This document shows, piece after piece, positions 8,901 through 17,862 of a DNA stretch of 64,000 nt (positions within the stretch are counted from its first letter, which is position 1; each line of letters opens with the position of its first letter). Made by a program: the position numbers and the translations under genes. Below the pieces are notes generated by a model. The model saw only the letters and a program-made list of their open reading frames with translations, had not been told where the DNA came from and made no database searches. This stretch comes from CAVONB01 sp963697205 (GTDB lineage Bacteria > Pseudomonadota > Alphaproteobacteria > Rhizobiales > Hyphomicrobiaceae), in assembly GCA_963697205.1 (NCBI GenBank), contig CAVONB010000014.1:62001-126000 (forward strand), given 5' to 3'.

Positions 8901-9339
8901 TCCCGCAAGCCGGACGGAGCGAGGCATCGACCTCGAGACCCGGCGGACCCACATCCACGCCGCAGCGGCACCCGCTGCTGCGGCGTTTCGTCGTTTGGCC
9001 GCCGCAAATCGACAAAGTCTTGTTCCCCGATGAGGACGCGCAAGCGGCCCGACGCACGCAGCGCGCGTGCGGGCGAGCACGTTTCGCCCCTCATCCGGCA
9101 CGGCCTGCGCCCGTTCTCGCGGTTCACGGCGCCGCCGAGCCAGCCCACCCGCAACGCCCCATCGACCGACGACGCTGCGATACCGGTTTGAAGCCCATGG
9201 CGCTTGTGTTATCGAAAGCGCGTGAAGATCCGGGGCACAATCCGGGGCCACCTGCCGACCCGACCAGCGAGCGGCGCGCGGCCATGTGATGATGAGTGAA
9301 CCGGCAGCGGGGATCAGGCGAGCAGGGCACGGCAGGGCG
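8901..9339. other. Intergenic region between ABC importer and fabA
   Basis: No gene can be supported in these 439 bases: the open frame crossing them on the plus strand is out of frame with both neighbours and shows no family resemblance. The region holds the candidate terminator at 8958-8985 and must contain the fabA promoter, which I cannot place. In many Rhizobiales the iron regulator irr precedes fabA; translating the frames here shows no Fur-family sequence. Confidence 0.5.
8958..8985 (+). terminator. Candidate terminator after ABC importer operon
   Basis: CGCCGCAGC (8958-8966) pairs with GCTGCGGCG (8977-8985) around a ten-base loop, followed by TTTCGTCGTTT. The T-run is interrupted, so it may be a weak intrinsic terminator. 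Its place 58 bases after the last importer gene fits an operon end. Confidence 0.5.
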
Positions 9340-9876
9340 ATGGCAGAACGGCAGTCGAGCTACGAGTACGAGGATCTGCTGGCCTGCGGCGAGGGCCGCC
9401 TGTTCGGTCAGGGCAACGCGCAACTGCCGCTGCCGCCGATGCTCATGTTCGACCGCATCTCCGCGATCTCCGACACCGGCGGCACCCACGGCAAGGGGCA
9501 GATCGTCGCCGACCTCCAGGTCGCCGGCAATGCGCGCCTCGACTGGATGTTCAAATGCCATTTCCAGGGCGATCCGGTTATGCCCGGTTGCCTCGGCCTC
9601 GACGCACTCTGGCAGCTCACCGGCTTCTACCTCGGCTGGCTCGGCCTGCCGGGCCAGGGTCGCGCTTCCGGCGTCGGTGAGGTCAAGTTCACGCGCGAAA
9701 TCACACCGGACGTCAAGCACGTCCGCTACGTGGTCGACGTCAAGCGCGTCATCACCCGCCGCATCAAGCTCGCCGAAGCCGACGGGCAATTGATCGCCGA
9801 CGGTGAAACGATCTACACGGCAAACGATCTGCGGGTGTTGTTGAAGGCGGCGGACGAAGCCACCGCGCGCTCATGA
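9340..9876 (+). CDS. fabA: 3-hydroxydecanoyl-[ACP] dehydratase/isomerase FabA
   Basis: A 178-residue protein colinear with E. coli FabA. It carries the catalytic His74 in CHFQGDPVMPGC and Asp88 in GLDALWQLTG; these two residues catalyse dehydration of 3-hydroxyacyl-ACP and isomerisation of trans-2- to cis-3-decenoyl-ACP, the entry to anaerobic unsaturated fatty acid synthesis. ATG 9340 was chosen because it gives the usual N-terminus (MAERQSSYEYEDLL) and is preceded by CAGGG; the frame extends 18 codons further up to 9286 without family similarity. It forms a fatty-acid set with fabB and fabI downstream. Confidence 0.96.
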   Translation: MAERQSSYEYEDLLACGEGRLFGQGNAQLPLPPMLMFDRISAISDTGGTHGKGQIVADLQVAGNARLDWMFKCHFQGDPVMPGCLGLDALWQLTGFYLGWLGLPGQGRASGVGEVKFTREITPDVKHVRYVVDVKRVITRRIKLAEADGQLIADGETIYTANDLRVLLKAADEATARS

Positions 9877-9997
9877 CGCCGCCGGCACCGGCGCACCGCG
9901 TGCGCGGCGGCTCGAGAGCCAGACCTTTCGATAAGCGGGACGGCCCGGTGCATGTGATGTTGCGCGCCGGCACCGGAGAAAAGAAGGGGTTCGACGA

Positions 9998-11230
9998 ATG
10001 AGACGGGTGGTCGTCACCGGTATGGGGATCGTGTCCTCGATCGGCAACAACACGCAGGAGGTGCTGGCCTCGCTGCGCGAGGCCCGCTCCGGCATCGTTG
10101 CCGCCGAGAAATATACCGAGCTCGGTTTCCGCTGCCAGGTTCACGGTGCGCCCACCATCGACTGGGAGGCCCAGGTCCCGCGCAAGCCCCGCCGCTTCAT
10201 GGAAGCCGGCGTCGGCTGGAACTGGATCGCCATGGACCAGGCCATCCGCGACTCCGGCCTGGAAGCCGCCGACGTCTCCAACGATCGCACCGGCATCATC
10301 ATGGGCTCCGGCGGCCCCTCCACCCGCGCCATCGTCTGGTCGGCCGACACCGCGCGCAACACGGGCCCGAAGAAGGTCGGCCCCTTCGAGGTCCCCAAGG
10401 GCATGTGCTCCGGCCCCTCCGGCGTGCTCGCCACCGCCTTCCAGATCAAGGGCGTCAACTACTCGATCTCCTCCGCCTGCTCCACCTCAGCGCACTGCAT
10501 CGGCAATGCCGCCGAGATGATCCAGTGGGGCAAGCAGGACGTGATGTTCGCGGGCGGCTGCGAGGAGCTGGACTGGACGCTGTCGGTGCTGTTCGACGGC
10601 ATGGGCGCGATGTCCTCGCGCTACAACGACACGCCGGCGACCGCCAGCCGCGCCTACGACAAGAACCGCGACGGCTTCGTCATCGCCGGTGGCGCCGGCG
10701 TCGTCGTGCTCGAGGAGATGGAACGCGCCAAGGCGCGCGGCGCGAAGATCTACGGCGAGGTGGCCGGCTACGGCGCGACCTCCGACGGCTTCGACATGGT
10801 CGCCCCCTCCGGCGAGGGCGCCGTACGCTGCATGCAGCTCGCCATGAAGGGCCTCGACGGTAATGGCCTGGGTTGCAAGGTCGACTACATCAACCCCCAC
10901 GCCACCTCCACGCCCGTCGGCGACCTCAAGGAGATCGAGGCGATCCGCGAGGTGTTCGGCACCGACATCCCCGCGATCGCGGCGACCAAGTCGCTGACGG
11001 GCCATTCGCTGGGCGCGATCGGCGTGCAGGAAGCGATCTTCTCGCTACTGATGATGAACAACGGCTTCATCTGCGAAAGCGCCAACATCGACGAGCTCGA
11101 CCCCGCCTTCGCCGACATGCCGATTGTTCGTCAGCGCAAGGATGATGCAAGCCTTAACTGTGTCATGTCGAACAGCTTCGGTTTCGGCGGCACAAATGCC
11201 ACCCTCGTGTTCCGTCGCGCCGATGGTTAA
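9998..11230 (+). CDS. fabB: Beta-ketoacyl-[ACP] synthase I FabB
   Basis: A 410-residue condensing enzyme that elongates acyl-ACP with malonyl-ACP, including the cis-3-decenoyl intermediate made by FabA. The active-site residues are visible: Cys161 in SSACSTSAHC, His301 in NPHATSTPVGD, Lys331 in ATKSLTGHS and His336. FabB rather than FabF is inferred from direct linkage to fabA and from overall sequence character. The gene lies 121 bases after fabA. ATG 9998 is preceded by GGAGAAAAGAAGG. Confidence 0.95.
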   Translation: MRRVVVTGMGIVSSIGNNTQEVLASLREARSGIVAAEKYTELGFRCQVHGAPTIDWEAQVPRKPRRFMEAGVGWNWIAMDQAIRDSGLEAADVSNDRTGIIMGSGGPSTRAIVWSADTARNTGPKKVGPFEVPKGMCSGPSGVLATAFQIKGVNYSISSACSTSAHCIGNAAEMIQWGKQDVMFAGGCEELDWTLSVLFDGMGAMSSRYNDTPATASRAYDKNRDGFVIAGGAGVVVLEEMERAKARGAKIYGEVAGYGATSDGFDMVAPSGEGAVRCMQLAMKGLDGNGLGCKVDYINPHATSTPVGDLKEIEAIREVFGTDIPAIAATKSLTGHSLGAIGVQEAIFSLLMMNNGFICESANIDELDPAFADMPIVRQRKDDASLNCVMSNSFGFGGTNATLVFRRADG

Positions 11231-11364
11231 CACCCCGTCCGGCCGCGACAAACAGGGCGCATGTCGCGCCCTCGCGAAGGCGGCAGGGCATGCGACTTTT
11301 GAAAAACAGCGGCTGCTGGTTCGAGATGGGCCGGCATTCGCATCGCGCAAGATCGGGAGCTTCC

Positions 11365-12237
11365 ATGACCGACACCTCGACGGGCGCCCGTCCAGGACCC
11401 CTGATGGCCGGCAAGCGCGGCCTCGTGATGGGTGTGGCCAACGAACGCTCGATCGCCTGGGGCATCGCCCGGATGCTGGCGTCCCACGGCGCTGAGCTCG
11501 CGTTCACCTACCAGGGCGACGCCTTCGGCCGCCGCGCCGTCCCGCTCGCCCAATCCGTCGGCTCCAAGATCATCGTCTCTTGCGACGTCGGTGACCTGTC
11601 GAGCGTCGACAACGTCTTCTCCGAGATCCGCGACACCTGGGGCTCGCTCGATTTCGTCGTCCACGCGCTCGCCTTCTCCGACCGCCGCGAACTCGCCGGC
11701 CGCTACGCAGACACCAGCCGCGAGAACTTCACCAACACCATGGTGATCTCCTGCTTCTCCTTCACCGAGATCGCCAAGCGGGCCGCCGACCTGATGCCCA
11801 ACGGCGGCTCTTTGCTGACCCTGACCTACGGCGGCGCGACCCGCTGGGTGCCCTCCTATAACGTCATGGGCGTCGCCAAAGCCGCGCTGGAGGCCTCCGT
11901 GCGCTACCTGGCCGCCGACTTCGGCCCCCAGGGCGTGCGCGTCAACGCGCTGTCGGCGGGCCCCATGCGCACGCTGGCAGGCGCCGGCGTGTCCGATGCC
12001 CGCGCGATCTTCAACTTCCAGAAGGATCACTCGCCGCTGCGTCGCACCCCGACGCTCGACGAAGTCGGCGGCTCCGCCCTCTACCTTCTGTCGGACCTGT
12101 CCGGCGCCGTCACCGGTGAGGTGCACTTCGTCGACTGCGGGTATAACACCGTCTCCATGCCGAGCCTCGACGCGCTCAAGGCTCTGGAGGCCGATGCCCA
12201 GGCCGCCGGCCGGTCCTCTACGGAAGCCGCCGAGTAG
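11365..12237 (+). CDS. fabI: Enoyl-[ACP] reductase (NADH) FabI
   Basis: A 290-residue short-chain dehydrogenase of the FabI type, reducing enoyl-ACP in the last step of each elongation cycle; the target of triclosan-type inhibitors. It shows the FabI nucleotide-binding variant GVANERSIAWGIA (23-35) and the catalytic Tyr165-x6-Lys172 pair (SYNVMGVAKAA), with the second Tyr155 in TLTYGG. ATG 11365 has GGGAG six bases upstream; an in-frame start at 11290 lacks family similarity. The Ser/Ala-rich C-terminal tail after residue 265 is longer than in E. coli. Confidence 0.95.
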   Translation: MTDTSTGARPGPLMAGKRGLVMGVANERSIAWGIARMLASHGAELAFTYQGDAFGRRAVPLAQSVGSKIIVSCDVGDLSSVDNVFSEIRDTWGSLDFVVHALAFSDRRELAGRYADTSRENFTNTMVISCFSFTEIAKRAADLMPNGGSLLTLTYGGATRWVPSYNVMGVAKAALEASVRYLAADFGPQGVRVNALSAGPMRTLAGAGVSDARAIFNFQKDHSPLRRTPTLDEVGGSALYLLSDLSGAVTGEVHFVDCGYNTVSMPSLDALKALEADAQAAGRSSTEAAE

Positions 12238-12363
12238 AAGGGCCCTTCGCCCTCGCGACCACGACGCCACACCTTCGCCGCCGCAAATCGGCTAGTCTCC
12301 CTGCGCGCCCGAACACGGGTGAACGCGCACGCACGCGCTGAGCTTGAGCGGAGCATCGCTGGC

Positions 12364-13215
12364 ATGATCGGCGTTTTCGATTCCGGCCTGGGCGGCCTCA
12401 CCGTCCTGCGCGCCCTGATCGAGCGGTTTCCCCGCCAGTCCTTCCTCTACCTCGCCGACCACGCCCATGTTCCCATCGGCGACCGCGGCGCCGACGAGGT
12501 CACAGCACTCACCCGCGCCGGCGTCGAGCATCTATTCGCCAATGGCTGCAGGTTGGTCATCCTCGGCTGCAACACGGCCACGGCCGTCGCCGCCCGCACC
12601 CTCCAGCGCGACTGGCTGCCGGCCAGCGCCTGGGCCGGCGACCGCAACGTGCTCGGCATCGTCGCCCCGACGGTGGAAGCCGCCACCCAGACGCCCTACG
12701 CCGTGACCACGCCGCAGTACCCGCAAAAATACAACGACGACCTGATCGCCGTGTTCGCCACCACGCGCACCGTCGCCTCCAGCGTCTTCCCCGAGGAGAT
12801 CGGCAAGCGCTGCCCCAAGGTCGAGGTCGTCCAGCAGGCCTGCCCGGGCCTGGCAGGCGCCATCGAGGAAGAGGCGTCGCCCTCAGCGATCGAGGACCTC
12901 GTCGCCACCGGCGTCGCCGGTATGCTGCGCCAGTCGGACGGGCGCCCGCCGCACCGGGCGATCCTCGGCTGCACGCACTACCCGCTGGTCGAACCCGTCT
13001 TCCGGCGCCACCTGCCCCCGTTCACGCGCCTGCTGTCCCAGCCCGCCGTCGTCGCAGACAGCCTCGAGGACTACCTCATCCGCCACCCTCGCTATACCGA
13101 CGGCGGCCCCGATGCCCGGCCGAGCGCCACGCTGCTGACCACCGGCCGGCCCGAGGACGCCAGCCGCCGCGCCCGCGTCTTCTGGAGCGACGTTCCCCGC
13201 TTCCAGGCCGCATGA
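12364..13215 (+). CDS. murI: Glutamate racemase MurI
   Basis: A 283-residue glutamate racemase supplying D-glutamate for peptidoglycan. The Asp/Ser pair is at positions 6-7 (GVFDSGLGG), and the two catalytic Cys are Cys69 in LGCNTATA and Cys203 in LGCTHYPL with the adjacent His205. ATG 12364 is preceded by GGAG at ten bases; a GTG at 12319 would add 15 residues and is less likely. The segment around residues 100-150 is longer and more divergent than in E. coli MurI. The downstream transporter gene begins 13 bases after the stop. Confidence 0.92.
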   Translation: MIGVFDSGLGGLTVLRALIERFPRQSFLYLADHAHVPIGDRGADEVTALTRAGVEHLFANGCRLVILGCNTATAVAARTLQRDWLPASAWAGDRNVLGIVAPTVEAATQTPYAVTTPQYPQKYNDDLIAVFATTRTVASSVFPEEIGKRCPKVEVVQQACPGLAGAIEEEASPSAIEDLVATGVAGMLRQSDGRPPHRAILGCTHYPLVEPVFRRHLPPFTRLLSQPAVVADSLEDYLIRHPRYTDGGPDARPSATLLTTGRPEDASRRARVFWSDVPRFQAA

Positions 13216-13228
13216 GGCAAGCCCTGCC

Positions 13229-14152
13229 ATGAGTGAGGCCGCCCCCCGCGCGCCGCGGTCGACGGCTACCGCCCAGGGCCTCGTCGCGATCCTGCTGTGG
13301 TCCTCGCTGGCCACCCTGACCACCGCGGTGCCCACGCTGCCACCCTTCCAGCTAGCCGCCATGGCCTTCGCCGTCGCCACCCTGGTCGGTCTCGCCTACA
13401 CGCTGGCAACCCGCACGCCCCTTGCCGCCATCTGGGATGTGCCCCCCGCCAGCTGGGCCCTCGGCGTCTATGGATTGCTCGGCTATCACGCCTGCTATTT
13501 CACCGCGTTCCGCAACGCCCCGGCGCTTGAGGTCAATCTGGTCAATTACCTCTGGCCACTCTTGATCGTGGTGTTCTCCGCGCTGTTGCCAGCGCGCTTC
13601 GGCGGCGCGCGCCTGAGATGGTGGCACGTCACCGGCGCGCTGATGGGCTTTGCCGGCTGCGCGTTGATCCTCGCAGGGGCCTCGACCAGCGAAGCGCGGC
13701 CGTCGGGATCCGCGATCGGCTACGTGGCCGCGGCCGCCGCAGCGGTGATCTGGTCAAGCTACTCCGTCGCCACCCGCGTCTACGCGCGCGTGCCGACCGC
13801 CGCCGTCACCGGCACGTGCGCGGCCACCGCCCTCGGCGCGTTCCTGCTGCATCGCGCGTTCGAGACCACCGTCTGGCCGGACGGCGCCAGACAATGGGCG
13901 ATGGTGCTGGCGGCGGGACTGGGCCCCGTCGGCCTCGCGTTCTATCTATGGGACGCCGCGATGAAGCACGGCAATCTGCGCTTCGTCGGCGTCGCGTCCT
14001 ACGCCACGCCCCTGCTGTCGACGCTGCTGCTGGCGGCCTTCGGCATGGGACACGCCGGCCCGCTCGTCTGGCTGGCAGCTCTGCTGGTGTCCGCGGGCGC
14101 CCTGCTCGCAGCACGCGACATCTGGGACCGGCGGCTGTTTGCGCGCAACTGA
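13229..14152 (+). CDS. EamA-family (DMT) exporter, YddG-like
   Basis: A 307-residue protein with ten predicted membrane segments in two EamA repeats (about 13-140 and 155-300). The motif VNYLWPLLIVVFSALL in the first repeat and GLAFYLWDAAMKHGNLRFVG in the second resemble YddG, an exporter of aromatic amino acids, but substrate specificity in this superfamily cannot be read from sequence. It starts 13 bases after murI and is probably co-transcribed with it. Confidence 0.85.
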   Translation: MSEAAPRAPRSTATAQGLVAILLWSSLATLTTAVPTLPPFQLAAMAFAVATLVGLAYTLATRTPLAAIWDVPPASWALGVYGLLGYHACYFTAFRNAPALEVNLVNYLWPLLIVVFSALLPARFGGARLRWWHVTGALMGFAGCALILAGASTSEARPSGSAIGYVAAAAAAVIWSSYSVATRVYARVPTAAVTGTCAATALGAFLLHRAFETTVWPDGARQWAMVLAAGLGPVGLAFYLWDAAMKHGNLRFVGVASYATPLLSTLLLAAFGMGHAGPLVWLAALLVSAGALLAARDIWDRRLFARN

Positions 14153-14459
14153 GCCGCGCCGCGGTCGAACCGCTCCGGCAAGCGGCCACGGCCTCAATCG
14201 ATCATCGGGGAAAGAGGAACCGCCGCAAGAAGCGGGGAGCCGATTGGCCGGCGCCCCGCTTCCTGACGGTCATCCGAGGGGCTCGCGACACAACCTCGGA
14301 TCTCTTGTTGCCGAGGTGGTCCAATTCCCGTCCCACGGCATTGAGCGGCAGCCAAACTAACACCGTAGCGACGCTGGCGTCGTTTGCACAAAGGCGATAT
14401 GAATTCGCGCAATGGCAACAGTCAGCTGAACCCATGGTGCAGGCTCGCGCTTCGCGCGA
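14153..14459. other. Convergent intergenic region with two stem-loops
   Basis: The EamA exporter gene and the HbpS-like gene converge here and no coding sequence is supported. Two hairpins are visible. GAAGCGGGG (14229-14237) pairs with CCCCGCTTC (14254-14262), with an inner GCC/GGC stem. ACCTCGG (14293-14299) pairs with CCGAGGT (14311-14317). Neither has a T-run, so their role as transcript ends is only likely. Confidence 0.45.
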
Positions 14460-14957
14460 CTACTTCAGCTGCGCGGCGTACTTCTCGATGCCCGCCTTCG
14501 CACACGCCTCGTCCTTGTCGCCGCCCGGCGCACCGCCGACACCGATGCCGCCAACAAGATCCTTGCCGGCCCGGATCGGCAACGCGCCGCCCAGCGCGAT
14601 CACGCCCGTGATTTCCTTGAGGTTGGCCGCACCGGGATTGCTGGCGACCCGCTGCGAGAACTCCGCCGACGAGATGCCGAACGTCGCGGACGTGAACGCC
14701 TTGCGGCGCGCGGTGTCGGCCGTATGCGGACCTGCGCCGTCGTCACGCACCAGGGCTTGCAGATTTCCGCCCCGGTCCACGATCGCGACCGACACGCGGA
14801 AGCCATCCTTGCGGCACTGCGCGACGGCCGCCATTGCGATGCCATTGGCTGTGTCGGCGCCGAGCTGCTTGGTCGTCACGACGCCCTGCGCCAAAGCCAG
14901 CGAAGCCGAGACGACGGTCGCAGCGGCAAGGCCACCGGCGAGAACGATACGAAGCAT
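14460..14957 (-). CDS. HbpS/GlcG-like heme-binding family protein, secreted
   Basis: A 165-residue protein of the GlcG/HbpS family (Haem_degrading, formerly DUF336). The first 23 residues form a signal peptide ending SASLALA|Q, so it acts in the periplasm or outside. Family hallmarks are the VSVAIVDRGGNLQALVRDDGA block (about 55-75), RRKAFTSATFG, and the Gly-rich end VIALGGALPI...DLVGGIGVGG. Some members bind haem or sense redox state; many are uncharacterised. It is divergent from a LysR-type regulator across 142 bp, the usual layout for a regulator and its target. Confidence 0.85.
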   Translation of the reverse strand: MLRIVLAGGLAAATVVSASLALAQGVVTTKQLGADTANGIAMAAVAQCRKDGFRVSVAIVDRGGNLQALVRDDGAGPHTADTARRKAFTSATFGISSAEFSQRVASNPGAANLKEITGVIALGGALPIRAGKDLVGGIGVGGAPGGDKDEACAKAGIEKYAAQLK

Positions 14958-15044
14958 ATTGGATACCTCCAGGGTCGGGATGGGAGTGTCGGTCTACAGT
15001 GACCGACATCGCGAGGAACACTAGCCTGCCCGCCGGAAGTCGCG

Positions 15045-15085
15045 TATTTGCAGTTGTGCGTTAAGTTTCCGCAGATCCGCAAATA
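15045..15085. promoter_or_regulatory. Candidate LysR operator in divergent promoter
   Basis: TATTTGC (15045-15051) and GCAAATA (15079-15085) form a perfect 7-bp inverted repeat separated by 27 bases, centred in the AT-rich part of the intergenic DNA between the LysR-type gene and the HbpS-like gene. Repeat centres are 34 bp apart, about three helical turns. This could place two regulator dimers on one face, or the true LysR box may be a smaller site inside. AT-rich TATATAG follows and may be the -10 of the regulator gene. Confidence 0.4.
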
Positions 15086-15099
15086 TATAGGCCAATCCC

Positions 15100-16017
15100 G
15101 TGAAGGCCCTCAGCTCACTGGAAGTCATCGCCGCCATCGAGGCAACCATCAGGGAAGGCAGCCCGCTCAAGGCGGCCCGCACGCTCGGCTGCGCGCCCTC
15201 CACCATCTACCGCGCCGTCGACCGCATCGAGAAATCGCTCGGCCTGCCGCTGTTCGTGCGCGATGCCGGCCAATGGCGCCCCACACCGGCCGCCGAGCGC
15301 ATCGAGGAGCTGGCCCATCGCATCGACGACGAGATCCGCGCCGCCGAAAGCCATCTGTTGGGCCTGAGCCAAGGCTACCCGAGGCACCTGAGGATGTCCG
15401 CCTCCGACGGGTTCGCCGAAAGCTACCTAGGTCCCGTCGTCGCCGATTTCGTGCGCGAGCAGCCCGACACCACCATCGAGATCATCGTGGAGAACCATTT
15501 CTCCGACTTGAAGCGCCTGGAAGCCGATATCGCCATCAGGCCCGATCAGAAGCCGGGCGATACCCTCGTCGGCCGCCGCGCCGGCCGCCTCGCCCACGCG
15601 CTCTACGGCGCCCCCGATCTCATCGCCGCGCTCGGCGTTCCCGCGACGATCGACGACCTGGAACGCTATCCCGTGTGCACGCTGTCTGAGAAGCTGAACC
15701 ATTTCACGGCCGCCGCGTGGTGGCGGCAGTCCCCGCCGCTGCGCCACCGCGCGCCCGCCGTCGTCGCCAACACCGAGATGGCGCTGGCCTCGGCCGTCGC
15801 CGCAGGCGCAGGCATCGGCATCCTGCCCTGCTATCTGGGCGCGCGCATGGGCCTAGGCCGCCTGGCCGCAATCCCGATCGGCTCGCCGGTCGACATCTGG
15901 CTCGTCACCACCCCGACGTTGCGCACCAACAAGACCGTGCGCGCGCTCATGACCGCGCTGGCCGGCGCCATGAAGCGCGACCGCAAGCTGCTTGCCGGCG
16001 AAGCCGGCGGCGCCTGA
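15100..16017 (+). CDS. LysR-family transcriptional regulator
   Basis: A 305-residue regulator: an N-terminal winged helix-turn-helix (about 5-65, recognition region TLGCAPSTIYRAVDRIEKSL with LPLFVRDAGQWRPT after it) and a C-terminal LysR effector domain (about 90-295). The start is GTG 15100, the first codon of the family similarity. It probably controls itself and the divergent HbpS-like gene. The effector is unknown. Confidence 0.9.
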   Translation: MKALSSLEVIAAIEATIREGSPLKAARTLGCAPSTIYRAVDRIEKSLGLPLFVRDAGQWRPTPAAERIEELAHRIDDEIRAAESHLLGLSQGYPRHLRMSASDGFAESYLGPVVADFVREQPDTTIEIIVENHFSDLKRLEADIAIRPDQKPGDTLVGRRAGRLAHALYGAPDLIAALGVPATIDDLERYPVCTLSEKLNHFTAAAWWRQSPPLRHRAPAVVANTEMALASAVAAGAGIGILPCYLGARMGLGRLAAIPIGSPVDIWLVTTPTLRTNKTVRALMTALAGAMKRDRKLLAGEAGGA

Positions 16018-16066
16018 CACGGCCTGACACGGGTTGAAACGGGCGCCCGCCAGCCACCAAAGAAAA

Positions 16067-16094
16067 GGCCGCGCGAGGTCCCCCCCGCGCGGCC
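16067..16094 (-). terminator. Bidirectional terminator between LysR and binding-protein genes
   Basis: GGCCGCGCG (16067-16075) pairs with CGCGCGGCC (16086-16094). On the minus strand the stem is followed by TTTTCTTT, fitting an intrinsic terminator for the binding-protein gene that ends at 16132. It also lies 50 bases after the plus-strand LysR gene and may end both transcripts. Confidence 0.7.
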
Positions 16095-16131
16095 GTCTTC
16101 GATTTCAGTGATCCGCGATCGCCAACCGGTC

Positions 16132-17571
16132 TCAGGTCGGCGCCACCTTCTTCGGCATCACGTCCTTGTAGGTGGCGAGATCCTTCTTCAGCTTCGCCGT
16201 GCCGATGCGCTTGACGACCTTCGCCCAGTCCTCCTCGACCTTCTTCAGCGTGTCGGCCGACTTCATTTGACCCACATAGGTCTCCGACAGCGCCTTGCCG
16301 AGCAGGTCCTGGAACTCCAGATAGCCCGTGAGGTAGATCGGCGGCGAGGCCACCTGCAGCGACTGCTCCACGGCCTTGAGGCCGCCCGCCGAGTAGGCGC
16401 CGGCCACCTTGTCGCTCGTCATGTGCGTCTTGTGCCAGGCGTCGTGGAAGGTGTCGACGCGATCCGAAACGATCGCCTCCGACATCTTTGCCGTCGCCGT
16501 CCACATCGCGAAGTAGGCCGCAGCCTCCTTGCGCGGGCTATACTTGTTGACCAGCAATGCAGCCAGCGGCGAGGAGATCGACCGCACCATGCGCTTGCCG
16601 CCGACCATCGCACCCGGCGGCGTGCCATAAAGCCACTTGCCCGCCGTCTTCGACTTCTCCGGGTTCTCGTTGAGCTTCGCCGTGCCGTCCCAGTACTGAC
16701 ACGTCGCCACCAGACCGCCCGCGATGCGCGGGATCATCTGCGGCGTACCCCAGCCCGACGATTCAGGATGCGCGACTTCCTTCTCGCGCAGATAGACCTG
16801 CAGCGCGCGGTTGCCGGCCTCCGTGTTCAGCGTCGGCTTCATGTCGTCGTTGAACGGGAAGCCGCCATGGCTGTAGAGCATCATCAGGAACCAGGTCGCG
16901 CCATTGGCGCGGTTCCTGAGGCTGCCCGAGCCCCAGATGTTCTTTTCCGGATTGTGAAGCAGCTTCTGGATCTCGAATTCCTCGTCCCAGGTGGTCGGGA
17001 ACTTGAGCTCCTTGCCGTGCTTGTCGGCAAACCGCTTCTTCGTGTCGGCATCCTCGATCAGGTCCTTGCGCACGTACTGGATGTGCACGTTGCCGTCGGT
17101 GGGAACGCCATAGGTCTGGCCGCCGTAGGTCATCAGCTGGTTGTAGTCGCCGACCGCGTCGATCTTGAATCCCGCCTTCTTCATGTAGGGATCGAGCGGC
17201 TCGATCAGTCCCGCCGAAACGAGCGACGGGATCATGCCCGCGTCGATGTGGAAGAAGTCGAACTCCGGCGAGCGCGACAGCGCCTCCGCCATCGCGCGCT
17301 GCGGAATATCGAAGATCGAGATGTCCTGGATGCTGGCGATCTCGATTCCCGTCGCGTCTTTCAGCGAGGTACCCATGGCGCCGGCCATCGGCTTGTAATA
17401 CGGCGCCCAGATCATGCCCTTCAGTTGCGCGCCCTTCTTGCCCGCCGCAGCCGCGATGCGCGCGGTCTCGTCCTGCGCGAAGGCCGAGGCCCCCGGAAAC
17501 ATCGTCGCGACGGTGAATGCCATGCCACCCTTGACGATGTGGCGGCGCGTGAGGCCGTCCCAGCCAGTCAT
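16132..17571 (-). CDS. Orphan extracellular solute-binding protein, family 1, probable Tat substrate
   Basis: A 479-residue binding protein of the sugar/polyol ABC class (SBP_bac_1). The N-terminus has a twin arginine at 9-10 (LTRRHIVKGG) followed by a hydrophobic stretch and ASAFA|Q, suggesting Tat export. The mature part has typical segments such as FDFFHIDAGMIPSLVSAGLIEPLD and GVPTDGNVHIQYVRKDL. ATG 17571 has a perfect AGGAGG five bases upstream; a GTG two codons earlier is inside that site. No permease or ATPase gene lies nearby, so it must work with a transporter encoded elsewhere. It is last in a minus-strand series after the MFS gene, separated from it by 285 bp. Confidence 0.86.
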   Translation of the reverse strand: MTGWDGLTRRHIVKGGMAFTVATMFPGASAFAQDETARIAAAAGKKGAQLKGMIWAPYYKPMAGAMGTSLKDATGIEIASIQDISIFDIPQRAMAEALSRSPEFDFFHIDAGMIPSLVSAGLIEPLDPYMKKAGFKIDAVGDYNQLMTYGGQTYGVPTDGNVHIQYVRKDLIEDADTKKRFADKHGKELKFPTTWDEEFEIQKLLHNPEKNIWGSGSLRNRANGATWFLMMLYSHGGFPFNDDMKPTLNTEAGNRALQVYLREKEVAHPESSGWGTPQMIPRIAGGLVATCQYWDGTAKLNENPEKSKTAGKWLYGTPPGAMVGGKRMVRSISSPLAALLVNKYSPRKEAAAYFAMWTATAKMSEAIVSDRVDTFHDAWHKTHMTSDKVAGAYSAGGLKAVEQSLQVASPPIYLTGYLEFQDLLGKALSETYVGQMKSADTLKKVEEDWAKVVKRIGTAKLKKDLATYKDVMPKKVAPT

Positions 17572-17862
17572 ATGCACCTCCTGAAGCTTGTCCTACCCAT
17601 TTCGTTTCAGTCTTGGCCAGCGAGCACCGATAAATCGGCTTGCCGACAGTTGCAAAGGCTATAATGGAACCGCGGCCAGGGAAAGGCGCACCTCTGCCGC
17701 CCTGTGACGCGGCGAAACCATACGAGCCGATCGCACGTGCGAAAAGGACGGGCGTGTACGCCGCTCACCCCACAGTTGTCACCCGCTAAGGCGATGCCCG
17801 TGCCCAAAGCGCCTGCCCGAAGTTGACGGCACGCCAGCCCTGCGCGCCCGGACCGCTGGGGC

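Noticed and set aside
8021..9289. A 422-codon plus-strand frame across the second permease and the gap before fabA
   Set aside because: Out of frame with the permease; composition is Arg/Pro-rich and there is no similarity in the gap.
13618..15024. A 468-codon plus-strand frame spanning EamA end, gap and HbpS gene
   Set aside because: It crosses two supported genes in the wrong frame or strand and has no recognisable domain.
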